The notes below the pieces were generated by a model. The model searched no databases and had not been told where the DNA came from. It saw nothing but the letters and a program-made list of their open reading frames with translations. The position numbers and the translations under genes were made by a program. Below, piece by piece: positions 36,344 through 48,732 of a DNA stretch of 64,000 nucleotides (position 1 is its first letter; each line of letters begins with the position of its first letter). The stretch comes from Membranipora membranacea (Eukaryota; Bryozoa; Gymnolaemata; Cheilostomatida; Membraniporidae). Where the stretch lies: positions 21,736,283-21,800,282 of the forward strand of contig OU612066.1 in assembly GCA_914767715.1 (NCBI GenBank), written 5' to 3'.

Positions 36344-36571
36344 TTGTAATAATCCTAATTATATTCTGTTTTTTGTCCATATATCTATACCAGGTTATGT
36401 ACCAATCAATGATGGGAATAAATTTGATTTTTAGGTGAACACATCCCAGAGTTTCGAGACCAAGTTGGAGGACAGACTCAAGTGTTTGATTTATGGCCAG
36501 AGAACAACAGACTGCTGGTGCCCAGTTGTAACCAGAGCTCTGTGCTGTGTTATGAACTTCTCTATGATTAA

Positions 36572-38512
36572 TGTATCACTCTAAGAATATTTTTATTGGA
36601 GGTGAACAGAATAATAAGTTATGATTCACTTATAACATTGCCCACTTGATAATTTAACATTTAATGAACAAAATTGGTTTTAAATATTTTAATGTCACAG
36701 TTAATTGTATCATCACAAAGCTCACCACTTTTGAGGCTGATAAATTTTATAAATTTTATAGACAGTTGATTGCGTTATTTACAGAAGTGCTACGATAACA
36801 TGACCCAGGCACTTAGTTTCCTTCTCTTCACAGTAATTTTGAATTCTCTTAATTCGAAAAGTCGCCCTTCTCTGCTAAAGCTTCTGATGGAACGTTTTAT
36901 ACATTTATGTATTTATGCCTGTATTCAACAGGACCAAATTACTCAACATCCCAGTTAGTCTGACCATGGAGAATGGAAATGTATTAAATAATCAACTAAT
37001 AAATTCTCCTATAAACTTAATAAAATTTCCACCATAAGCAGTTTTTCAATGATTTTTTTTCTATTTTTACAAAAATACAGATTTGATCCTATTTAATTTT
37101 TGACTGCAAAAACTCATTGTCTGTCTAAGCAAGTCATTCCTGTACTTCAGTATTTTCCACCAATGTCCAGATGTTCAGATAGGGTTGTACTGCAATTTTA
37201 GCTAGCGGTAGACAAAAGCCTGATATTTATAAATGCCCCAAGGGGGCTGATAAACCTGATCGCTCCGTGTTGGATCACCTCAGGCGACTCAATATCTTAG
37301 TTGAATGTGAAGTCAATCACTGTGTCAGCAAACTCCACTGAAAGGTTGTACCGACTCAAACATCTCAAAAAGTCTCTGGCTAAGGTAGATAATAACCTTC
37401 ACTATATGAAAATATGATATTGGTTTGTTGTGCAACTGAGAGTTGTGCCCTCATAGAAATTTTTAGGACAACTTCTATACAGGAAGTGTATAACCAGCCA
37501 TTTTGGAACATGCAGACAACATACATTTCATCAAGGGTATTACCAATGAACTAAACCTAAAGGTTTAGTTCATTGCTATTACAATGCCCTTGATTTTATT
37601 TCACCTTCCTGAGCTTTCTTTTAGCATTGCTTCTACCTTCAATCAAATGTCAGCGAGTATGTTATATCAATAACTAATGAGTGAGGACATGAAAACAGTT
37701 GCAACCAATGATCTAATCTTCATTGCTGGAACTTCATATTCAATTCAATATTATATTCTGTAAATCAACTGCATGGGCGGAGTGGGTGGACTTAATTTGG
37801 TTGTATACATGCTAGCATGTATACTCTATGACTACTAGTATGATGATGTAGTATGATGACTGTGTTTGGAGGGGAGGGGGTGATTGATCATCGACATTGG
37901 CATACTATACATGCATGCTTGTATTTGTAACTTTTCTTTAGATAGATGCTTATGATGAAGTGATCCATTCAAATTTTCTCAAATTATTTATTTGATAATG
38001 CCATTTGCTTCGACTGGTTAGTTATGTAGCTAGGCCTAAGAAACAAACTAAATGTCAGGGCACCCTGCTGTAATTATTTACCGAGCCTATTCTCCTCTTC
38101 TCTTGGCCTTCTTATAATAATACATCTAACCATTGGTTGGTTGGTATGCTACCTTAATAAAAAAGTGGCCACCCTTACAGGACTTGGTACAATAAAAATG
38201 ATAAAAGGCATAAAACTTGCATTTTGTTGGCATCTTGGATTTGAAAAAAAAGGAAATTATTTGTATTGGAACAGTAAAACACTTGCAAAAAAATGACTGA
38301 AGCTGCAAAATGCAAATAACAGGGTACGCATCTAACCAATAATACATTGAAATATTGGAAAAAAATTTGTAATCAGCACAGCCATAAAAATATGTATAAT
38401 TTAAAGTCGCAAAGAATATTCCATAAGAAAACTACACAAAAACTGGACCATGTACATAAAATAGCCTGTGAGCCAGTATGAGTGTAAACAAAAAAAAATA
38501 TATAGGGAGACA
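36572..38512. other. T2-X3 spacer
   Basis: This is the T 3' flank shared with T1 and T3, then the X 3' flank from about 38260. Around 37540-37590 there is a short inverted repeat (AACTAAACC / GGTTTAGTT). No gene is supported. Confidence 0.45.
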
Positions 38513-38586
38513 CTATGAGACAATCCTGCGTAGAGTGTTTCCCACAAAACTCTTGAGAAACTTAAAACATTTGGTAACTCTTCTCT

Positions 38587-41358
38587 TTATACCATGCTGG
38601 GCTCTGCGCGTAGCCAATAACTTGGTAGTGGCCTGAGAGCATTTCTCATGCAGACTCGTAGTTTATCACAAGATGTATCCCACGGAATATGAGATCTTTC
38701 CTGATGCACACATGTAGCTGGTTCAGGTTTTATTTCCTCATCGGTTTCGCAAATCATCGCTACTGACTCTGAAATCAGGTTAAATTTGTGTCAATGTATG
38801 CCCTCCATACCTGCTAATATGTTTGTTTATCGATTTCACTACCTCTGGTTCAAAGATTGACAGCCCCAATGGTCATTGTTTCAGAGTTCATGATTAAAGC
38901 TTGGCAAATTGGACACATATTATTTTCGTTATCCTTCTTCCATCTGACAGAAATTATCAAATCTAATCAAATGTGTAAAAGTTTCTCACTCACCCAGTAG
39001 AACTGCAAGGGTATCATTCTGTTGCTCCTGTATTTCACTCTCCGACCAATCTTCAGAATGTACAATTTCAGCTCTGTAAAATAGAAGTTTACTAGTTAAA
39101 ATTCACTGTGTTCATTTATTGTAGGGGGGGGGGGGGGCAGCTCATAATACTGATGTTTCCCCCTTTTCAGATTTTCAACGTATATATTGGTCACAGGCAT
39201 TAGTAGTTGGGTGGTAGCTTCATATAGTCATCACGATGAAAATGGGGATAAAATGATATTACTGTTCGCTACAGATTCTTTTGTGTGGTCAGGTCTACGG
39301 ATCAGAAGAAAAGTACCAAAATGGGAACATATTATATCGATGCATGGATTCTCTCATGAAATAACCTAATGGTAACATAGTTATGAGTGTTGTCCATTAC
39401 ATTGCATTGTGGTATACTTTTTAATATCGACAATTGACAATATATACAAGATGTATTACAAAATATTCCTTGAAACTCACACAACATGGTCCTTTGAGAT
39501 GGTCTGACAGAATAGTGTTGAGAGTGATGTGTCTAGTTTTTCTAGCTGTGTCTGTTCATTGGTGAATTCAAGGAGACTAAGATTCAATGGTGTTTCTAAT
39601 TCGTCTTCAGGATACTCAAAGCTGTCATCATGTAGAGATGACCTATGTCTCAAATCATCCTCGAAGCTCTGCCAAAAGGACGTATCAAACACTCCAGGAC
39701 TAGAAAATAACACAATAATAACCCTATTATATGAAGTGAACAAGAGCAGACAGTTGTTGATCAGTTTCCAGATTTGGACATATTTCCATACAAGTTTTTC
39801 TAGCTGTGTGGAAAGAGTTGATTTGTGTTCGTGTTCAGTGACATACGCCTAGCAGTGACAGCCAAATTACATCACAGATCGGAGCTTAGCCAGTTCACCA
39901 CATACTATCAATAATTGTATCTTATAAAGAAGATTTTAAATGCATAAATAAATATATACATAAGTAAATAGTGAAAAATTAAAAATACTCACATTACATC
40001 ATGTGCCATAGTTTGATAAGTCGGGATTTGCAATGATAAGACATGATTATTTATTCGAGGACAATCTTTCACTAGCTGATTGAGGCTGTCGGTAAGCTGT
40101 ATAGTCAATAAAATGTCTGTAGTACACTCGTCGTCACATGAGAAGGGAAAGTCAGCATCCAAGACGTCTGCGAGATCTGAGAATGTAAGAACTTATATGC
40201 AAAATATCAGATTTCGCTATCGATGCCCCATTTTAAGCTAGAGCATCTTGATAAAAACGAGTGTACATCTAAGTCTGATCTCTTGTTCTGTCATATGGTT
40301 ATCTATCTATCAGGTTGGGTCTGCTCTATAATTGTGTACTGTAGAGCTATATATTTAGCACTGTTCTATTTTGCAATCAGTGCATCGTTCATACGTATCA
40401 ATCCGATTCCGTTATTGCAATCATGAAATTCTTCAGCGCTGACATGAAACAAAACTTCAAATAGAAGCTTAGCATTGGATAGATAACTCCCAAATAACAG
40501 TTATATTAGGATAATTACCATAAGAGGATTCACACATCTGATCTTCATCCCGGACACTTCCCTCCTCAGACTCGTATCCACCATCTGACTCTGTAAATTA
40601 AATGTGTTATGATAAGGTTTCTAAAAAGAATTAGTTGTCATAATAATATATGGTTGGACTTTTGAATTGAGTGCAATAAACCATGTCTGAGCTTCTATAG
40701 CTGACAGCAGACCTTCTGCTGTGGGATTGAGTTCCGTTCCAAGCTGAGAATTAGCAGGTTCAATGCTTCATATCTTCATCATGACAATGATGTGTCATTC
40801 AAGATCGACCATTTTTCGGTTCCCCTAACTCACACTAACCTTTCTGGCTTTTGCAGGAAAATACATCCTCTAAATCTCTCACATCCAGCTGCTGGCCCTT
40901 TTGATCATCATCGATATCACTCCACAACCTCGTGCTAACTACCTCACTACTACAATGATTGAAATGTTTGATATGATTTTTAACTCCTACTGATAATGTC
41001 ACCTAGTAGTATCACTACCGCTTGTACTACTTTCTCATTGTGTCGTTGTGCACTCAGAAGGCAGCGATTGCATCATCTTTAATAGCGTAACGCCACTGAT
41101 GACGCATCATCTTTGGGAAAAACCTGATGGACTTTTTTGGAGTTCACAGTCCGGGCCTAGGTCACATTTTAATATGTGCATTGATAAGTAATCTAAATAT
41201 TTATATAGCTTTTCCCCTAGCCCAAACAAATTCAGCCAAATCCAAAATATAATGAATTATTCATGCCCACAGCTAAAGAGTCACAATCTTGCCTACTATA
41301 AATTAAATAACAGCAGTAATGAGAATGATGATTTAACTTACATGGTAGTTCTGTACAT
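38587..41358 (-). CDS. Gene X copy 3 (orphan acidic protein), most complete copy
   Basis: Exons are E1 41342-41358 (ATG, MYRTT), E2 40840-40934, E3 40519-40590, E4 39993-40176, E5 39481-39699, E6 38994-39073 and E7 38587-38768. They total 849 nt (282 aa plus stop) with all phases matching. E1 is preceded by an in-frame stop in copy X2, supporting this ATG. The protein is acidic and S/T-rich (RLWSDIDDDQKGQQLD in E2, ESEEGSVRDEDQMCE in E3) without signal peptide, membrane segment or a motif I know. E7 has two extra bases relative to X1 and X4, so it ends early with SYWLRAEPSMV rather than the basic GIKRRV-type tail; the old stop is at 38513. Head-to-head with T3, 2.2 kb apart. Function unknown. 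Confidence 0.6.
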
Positions 41359-43542
41359 TTCTTGTTGTTGATAATATTGGTTATCGGAAGACATGTTCAC
41401 GTAGATAACACTTGATTTCTATAGAATTTTACAGAGGATCACAGAATCACAGCTAGTTCAGTCGGTTGCTTATTTCTGATTGTTACGCTCAACATTCAGT
41501 CATCATTGTGCTAAGAGTTGTGTCATGGCGTGCCTCCTTCAATTGTCGGAATATTTTTCTATCGAAATATTCGTTTCTGATCATTAGTTGTCTTCTCGCA
41601 ATTATTAGAATGGTGATAATTAAATCTGCAGAAAAATTTCAATTCATGGTGAAATTGTAGCAGTTTATTGTGATGATGTTTACATCCCTTTTCTAAATTC
41701 TTACAATTTTACACACGCTCCCATATGGGGTTTTCACATGAACATGATATACGTATCAATGACTGCCTGCTCCTTTCATATTATTCCGGCATCATGACTA
41801 GCAAGACCCGGGGAATAGCTTGTGTTAGCTCAAGGTTGATTCAAAATTCGGTCGCGCTGCTTAATAATTAGCCATAATTAGCCATAATTCTGAGAAGACT
41901 TTCCTTGTTTGTGCGGAATAAACAGATCTTAGCATTGATAGACCAGGGTGTCCCACCCTCCCTGGATAGACCAACCTTCAACATTAGCTCATGATATCAG
42001 ATAGTTTTGTTACCTTTCTCAAACCTTCACCACATATCAGTCTACTGCATGCCTGTCATTTTTATTTTCGGTTACATTTCACATTGCACTCAAATCCCAC
42101 AGTTAGTTTTGAGATCGAGGATGCTGGGCTGGTTCCTATATTCAAGTTTAATTTTGTTGGTATAACTTCATCATGAAGATTAAAGGGATCAAGATAACGC
42201 TGTAATACTCCAGGCAAGCTGTATGCTGAGACTAATTATTCTCACATAATATGTAAATGATATCAACAATATAAAATCTCAGTAAAAAATACATGTAACA
42301 ATATGTGATCCTCTGCTCCTATCCTCAGTTGTAATCCGTTTTGACAAAGAAAACCATTGTTGTGTTCTATTATAAAAACTCTGCTTTGTTTTTCAGAATT
42401 ACCGGACTGTGGCTAGGGATATACTGTCAACATCATAATTGGAAGTACCTACCTACTGCGAAAAATATACCCACTGGGGTATAATGAATGGTGTAGGGCC
42501 TGACTAAGCTAATCTACCGGTGGATATTCCTGATCTGATATGTGAAGTCTCTTATTGATGATGGGAATGATGAATGAGTCATCAGAATACTGCAGATATT
42601 CAGCAAAATGAAATATGTATGACCTTGTGGACCAACACAGATAGAGTTAGTTTTCTCTTTTATTTTGAGACACGGTAGGAATTAGTGTGTCAGCATTTAG
42701 GTTCTCTTTCATTATTACGCGGGTTGGATTTCTGATTGAGCCTAACATTTAAATTGATGGGGCAGTTAGTATTATCAGTGTGATTATCTCCATTGCTTGG
42801 AAATATCAACAGGATTCACTTTGGGAATTTAATTATTATCAGTTTAAAAGCAATAGCATTAAAGAGGTATATTTATTATAATATGTGAATAAATCTGTGT
42901 CTTGTTTAAGATCACTATGGAGCTTCATGTTCAAATGCACAATCCCAAGTTCTTGACACGCCTGGAACAAGTAGATCAACTTCGGCAATGGGCATTTCCT
43001 TCATTGGAGCAAGCCTTGTGAGCTTAGGAACAGCAGGAATTATATATATGTTGTTATTTTTGGCTCTGTTAGCAATGATTGGTTCAATCTTATGTCCATG
43101 ACCATATCTAGTTTTAAATGTGAAGGTTATTGGGTCAACATCTTATTAGAATTATGATTGAGCTTATGTTAACAAGAGTTGTCTCCTTCTGTCTTGTAAT
43201 AAGACAATCCTTGTCTAAGAAAATTAGAGCGGATATTTATAATGGTAACAAAGTTTATAAATTTGTTGGGAATAATGATTTCTCAGCCTTCTTAATAAGA
43301 TATATTATCAAAATTGAATGATAAAGTACTTAAATTAATTCAACTCTACTTGTACATATATTATCATTATCTGAGCGAAGCATACCTTAGCTGATCTAGT
43401 TCAAATATCACTACCACTACCACTGTCATATCAGCAATTGATAACGCTTGCAGGTTAATATTAATTGACCGAATGCATAGAAACTGTATGTTAGAGACTT
43501 TAAATTGCAACATAGATAACCACTCTTACAGTTTTGTTTCAG
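41359..43542. other. X3-T3 divergent spacer
   Basis: This holds the presumed promoters of X3 (minus) and T3 (plus). Apart from a possible terminal exon at 42911-43101 I see no coding sequence. The part near 42650-42720 is shared with the breakpoint next to X1. The GATAACGCTTGCAGGTTAA segment at 43440 matches the upstream motif of T1. Confidence 0.4.
42911..43101 (+). CDS. Possible terminal exon with one membrane segment
   Basis: An acceptor TTGTTTAAG| is followed by a frame (2 nt, then 63 codons including TGA) reading HYGASCSNAQSQV, an S/T-rich stretch, then a hydrophobic run IIYMLLFLALLAMIGSILCP and the stop. A membrane anchor next to a 3' end is plausible for a small membrane protein. No upstream exon was found, and another frame over 42919-43020 is also open. 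It may be a stray exon fragment or chance. Confidence 0.25.
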
Positions 43543-43681
43543 AGTATTAAGATAAGGCTTTCAACTTATTAAACAGCAGTCTGCAGCCACAGCTTGAACA
43601 AGGAAGTTAGTAACAAGCAGTGGAGATTTAGATATAACTACACTGAGAGAGTTTACAGGACATAACCTTCGAGAATATCAG
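43543..43681 (+). other. T3 noncoding leader exon
   Basis: This T leader block is preceded by TTTTGTTTCAG| and ends AATATCAG|GTCAGTAG. The upstream sequence is shorter than in T1 (the CTTATTTGTCAGGC stretch is partly deleted), but the acceptor-like AG is kept. Confidence 0.45.
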
Positions 43682-44218
43682 GTCAGTAGTAGGTACATTA
43701 AATGTGTTAGATACTCTGACTCTCACTATTTCCTTGTGGTGTTGAAATCCTATAGTTGTCCTTTATCACCGCTTGCTATGACATTCTATTGTCAACCATC
43801 TAAGATCCCAATTATAGCGGGCTATGAGCTAGTAACCATCCTCTTTCTCCGGATTTTATACTTGAATACACAGGTCATGCTCCCAGCCCTCTTTCGTAAT
43901 GGAATTCGTTCATCGTTTTGGGAGGGGCACGGAGAAAGAATGAACGAAAAAAAATTCTTCTTATTTCTGCTACCTTTCCTTGGAATCAGTGGTCAGGGTC
44001 TTTCTGTGGTTACAGTCAATAAAAAACATGGTGGATTGATTCACAGGTGGGTATAGATGGCAATGTGCGCCCCCACCTGAGCAAACAAGCCCTCCCACAG
44101 AAGGTAAGATGGGGCCTCCACTGATCTTCTAGTTCTAGGTGCTGTTATAAGCAATATGAAGTTGATATTGACTCATGCTTTATAGATCCCCCGAGTGGCA
44201 CAAAGTCACATAAGAGAA

Positions 44219-47200
44219 ATGGCCGTCTCAGTAGCAGAAGAGGCACCACATTTGGTTACATGTGGTAATTGCCTTGAAGAAGAGGGTTATATCCATAACC
44301 CTCTGTTTCTACCCTGTACTCATGTATGCTGCGAGACTTGTCTGAGGAGGCAACTCAAGAAGACTGATGTAATCGAATGTAGAGTTTGTCAGTGAGTATT
44401 GGATTCATTTTGTATCTAATGTGATATCCTTCTCAAAGACCGATAATTCAAGTTGTTGTGTAATTCCACACAAGTTAACAAGATCATTCTATTGCTCATG
44501 AGAAGCACAATAATCAACAATTTGCCATCTCTTTTACATAACTACTGATGTCCAGAATGAATTGAGGGTAAATTTTGTGGGATGGATGGCAGTATCATGC
44601 AGATTGGTAGGCGGTGGGATAGTGAGGGCGGGTGGGTGGGATAGTGCGGGTGGATCGGTGGTATAGTGCAGGTTGGAATGATAGAGAGGTGGTGATAGAT
44701 AGTTGGCAGGATAAGTGTCAGTGGGATGGTTGGTGAGATGGTACAAGCAGGATGTGTTGTGGGATGGTTCGAGTGGGGTTGGTGGTGGGATAGTACTGGC
44801 TTTATTGGTGGGAGAAGATGATTCCACAAATATCCTATAGTTATTTCAATTTCAACATTAATCAACTCAGTAATCTATTTGGTATGGCCTAATGCGTCAG
44901 ATATTTTGATTTGCAGAAACAAGTTCAAAGTGGTGATAGACAACCTTCCCTCAGCCTTAGAGAATGTCCATCCAGCTACATTCTGTGAGCCTTGTGAGAA
45001 AAGTGGAAAACTCAAGATGACAGCCAACACTTACTGTCTGACCTGTGAACATAAGTACTGTGCTGCTCATCAGAAGGTAAATACTAATCGATAAACTGTG
45101 GCTGTGTGTCTGTTAGGCAATTCTGAGAACTACTTTTGTAATTTGAACAGAATTATCAGCGAAAGCTATGGAGTATGGTATATATATACATATTTATATA
45201 TAAATATTCATTGATATAAAATAACTTTATGGTGATAGCTAAGTGTGAGGGCAGGAAGAGAACTTTACTCTATGTCTCCGATTCGATTTTGAATACTTGT
45301 GTCATTACAGCTTCACATTGAGCTAAACTGGCATCATGATACTCAGAATATAAAGGAGTACATGAGATCAACCTCAACAGTAGACCAGCAGAAGTTTTGC
45401 CAGACTCACAAAGATCAAGTCATCGGTTTCGGTTGCTCAAAGTGTGCAAAGGTTTACTGTTTTGAGTGTGTGTCCTCTGTTGGCCTTTGCAAAAATGGTG
45501 AGTGACAATTCCAGTGACAGAGGTTGTATGAGTTCCATTTTATTGTAATTGCAGTCTCGATAACCAGATCAAAAATTTGTTCTCCCTCTGAAACTGAGGA
45601 GCCAACTCCTGACATCATAATTAACATTTCACCTATCCGGGCCTCCACAGGAGGTGGAGTCTCTCAATTAAAAAAACAAAATTATTCTCTGATAGTCTCT
45701 TGCTCAGTTAAAATAAAAAGCAAAATTATTCTCTATGTGTCCCTTGTTCAGTAAGTAAGACCTGCTAGTGATCTTGTTCCCGAGGTGTTCACACTCTGGA
45801 CAATACCCTTGACCGCATGTTCCTACTACTTCAAAATACACTGCTGCAATTTTATAAAGTTATGATCATCGCACTGAAATTTACTCATAATGTTAAATAT
45901 TCCATCAATCTTATCAAGCACCATCGATTATTAGATTAGACCAGCTTGTTGGTACCATATACCAAATCTGATAGATTTGAGTTTTCTTATTACCCTCTAG
46001 GTTCTAACCACAAGCTCATGTCTCTAAAAGAGCTCTCAGCTGAGGTGAAGAGATTACTGGAGCCTAAGAAGAAGGAATGTGAAGAGTTGTTTGATAAATG
46101 GTCAGCTGTGATGGAGGAGGCAGCGGTCACTCTGTCTAACTGGGATACAGTAACTAAGGAAGGAGTCAAACTTATTGATGAAATAGAGGAGAACCAGGTA
46201 TTGTGATCATGCAGAAAAATCTCATACATAAACTGATGGCGCTTATTTTTTCACCAAGCTGTTATACCGAATTATTCAGGATGTTCAAAAGTTTAAACAC
46301 CACATCAAAACATTTATAATCTGAGTGAGCGTGAAAAATTATTTTGTCTGCCTCATTTGTATTTTTTCAGGACTTAATAACACTGTAGAACCACTCCGTG
46401 GTCAAATTGTGCTGTTAGCAGCCTTTACATGTCTACTTAATCTCTTTCTTTTATAGATAAAAGCTATCAGAGAGAAATATGGAAAATTGAAGGAGGAGTA
46501 TATCACAAACAGAAGCAGCACTAAAGATAAGCTGACAGAATATATAGAGAAGGATGCTGGACTAAAACTCACTGAGTTTCATGAACAGATTAAAATTTTA
46601 CGGTCTGATCTATCTAAACAACACTGTGTAAGTAAATTCAATTTCAATATGATGGAAAAATCGATAATGAAGCCAAACAATTAGGCCCCATGACTCTCCT
46701 TCTACACCAGCAAGCTGCATAGATACTGTAATTGTTACTGAAATAAGGCATTGGTTCTTTATTTGTAAAACATGGAAAGAAAGAAAATTCATTTACATTC
46801 ATTAGTAACTAGAACCGCCCTTCCTGTACTAAAAAATTGTAGTTGTCCCATCATTGATATTAAGGAGGCAACTACAAATTTTCTCACATATGCAAAGTAA
46901 CCTAAAATTTAAGCACAATATTGTCATACGCAGTGAACGATTCAATTAAGGTGTATAACCTGACAGTAGATATCAGATAACCTTAAAATGCTCACCTTAA
47001 CACATTCGTCAATGATTTTAACCGATTGTGATATTTGAATACCAGACTTCGAGTATTTGAGTTATTGAGTGTGAGTGTGGTTACTACAATCATTTACATA
47101 TTGCTTCCCTTTCCTATCATACAGGTGGACCTGCTGCAAACAAAGAAGGATTTGGAAGCTAAACTAGATGATATGGCTAATGATGATGGATTCCAAGCTC

Positions 47201-48630
47201 TGGTGGTGGGAAACCAGCAACTGATCCAGACCAATGGTATGCCTCTAATTTTCCTAGTGCAAGCCTCGCCATACAATGTGCAAGCGCTACAAAGCAACAG
47301 TTTCATGAAAATGTTCTGCAAGATTATATATTTAGTGGAAATGTAGGGCCATACTAGCTGTAAAACAAACCTGTCAGTAATGTGTAAATGAATAATCCTA
47401 AAAACGGTAAAAATGCTTCTTGCCTATAGACATATCATCATAATTAATCACAGGGTTAGATGATATAGTTCTAGTGATTGCTGGATTTGTTGTAATTCTG
47501 GTGCATCAACACAACATGTAATATAAGTTATCAGTCATTTACTGTTTTTCAGATTCTGACACCACAGAGATAAACGCTGCTCTGGTACCAACAGACGACT
47601 TTGTGATCGGTGATGACCTCATGAGAAGAAGAAAAACTCCGACCTCGATACGGCTGGTGAAGCAGCTGGCAGCACATGACTATTGCCTCACATCATGTAG
47701 TTATAAAGGTGTAACTTATGTAGGTCTAAGCTATGGCTCAATCAACAGTATAGATGAAGCTGGTAACAAGACATCAGACTTCATCAAACTTCACAGAATC
47801 ATCCTCACCATAAGAGCTCATCAGGATCGACTATACATTCTCATGTATGGAAACCCTTACAAGATCTATGTGTATGATTTGAATGGTCAACAGATCACAA
47901 CTTGGGATCACTCAGACAGAAATAGCAGTTACTCTGGGAACAAGCTGTGCATTGTGAACAATCAGATACTTGCTGCTGATGCCACCAATAAGAGAATCAC
48001 TATCTATAATCTCAACGGGAAAGTGATGAGACAGATTCCATGTCCTAAGATCCCGACCAACACCAACATATCCATGTGTTCAGCAGGAGAAGACTCTGTC
48101 ATCATCACCACACACTCACCTGCTCAGGTATTCAAGTTCAACATGAGCACAGAGACTGTACTCTGGACTACAAACCTCCCAGCAGCACCATTCTCTGTAG
48201 CCAGCAGTAATGATGTAGTACTGGTCAGTGGAGATGGATACCTCGGCAGTAAGATAGGTGTATGGATAGAAGTTCTAAATACAGCGACTGGTAAGAACTT
48301 TACTCGTTAAATTATATTATATACATGTAGGTCTTCCATACAACAATAGAGTTCTACAAAGTCCCTGTTAGGGATTAGGGGATCAGTATCCTCATCGAAG
48401 CAACCAAACCACCAGTTAAATGTACGGATTTTGTTACCTTGTATTGTGCGGTCTAATGTATGCGTATACTTTCTTATCCTCTATTGCAAATTTCAGGTGA
48501 ACACATAACAGAATTTAACGATCAAGAAGGAGTAAAGGCTCAAGTGTATGATTTATGGACAGAGAATAACAGACTGCTGGTGCCCAGCTATTATCAAAGC
48601 TCTGTGCTGTGTTATGAACTTCTCTTATGA
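44219..48630 (+). CDS. TRIM-type E3 ubiquitin ligase T3 (RING, two B-boxes, coiled coil, NHL-like propeller)
   Basis: Exons are 44219-44391, 44917-45076, 45311-45497, 46001-46197, 46457-46627, 47125-47236, 47553-48290 and 48497-48630. They total 1872 nt (623 aa plus stop) with compatible phases. The RING ligands are CGNC, PCTHVCCETC and CRVC. B-box 1 is FCEPCEKSGK...YCLTC...YCAAH. B-box 2 is FCQTHKDQVIGFGCSKCAKV then YCFEC. Coiled-coil exons follow, then the propeller exon of 246 codons. Compared with T1 one residue is missing after B-box 2 and one is added in DDMANDDGF. One extra T near the end changes the last residues from LLYD to LLL. It would act as a ubiquitin ligase; the substrate is unknown. 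It is intact, so T1 and T3 are the two candidate active genes. Confidence 0.88.
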
Positions 48631-48726
48631 TTAATGTTTAGCTTGCAGTAACTTTATATAGGCGGTGAACTTCTATATAAATTATGATTCACACAAGACC
48701 ATTGCCCACGTAATGACTACATTTCT

Positions 48727-48732
48727 AATAAA
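48727..48732 (+). terminator. T3 poly(A) signal
   Basis: AATAAA lies 97 bases after the T3 stop, at the position aligned with the T1 signal. Confidence 0.6.

Larger units (their letters stand above)
31062..36571 (+). pseudogene. TRIM pseudogene T2
   Basis: The same eight exons as T1 and T3 are present: 31062-31269, 31712-31871, 32569-32755, 33099-33295, 33551-33721, 34396-34504, 34728-35466 and 36435-36571. Lesions: the start ATG is AAG (31098-31100 region) with no other in-frame ATG in the exon and a stop upstream. The B-box 2 exon has TAA at 32602-32604 and TAG at 32698-32700. The propeller exon is 739 nt instead of 738, so the last exon is read out of frame. The poly(A) hexamer is AATGAA. 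RING, B-box 1, coiled-coil and most propeller residues remain near-identical to T1 and T3, so the decay is recent or conversion keeps refreshing it. Two Tigger-like elements and a LINE fragment have entered its introns. Confidence 0.85.

Noticed and set aside
44534-44865. Two overlapping P/T/H-rich minus-strand frames
   Set aside because: They are antisense to a GGTGGGATAGTG-type degenerate repeat in a T3 intron; low-complexity artefact.
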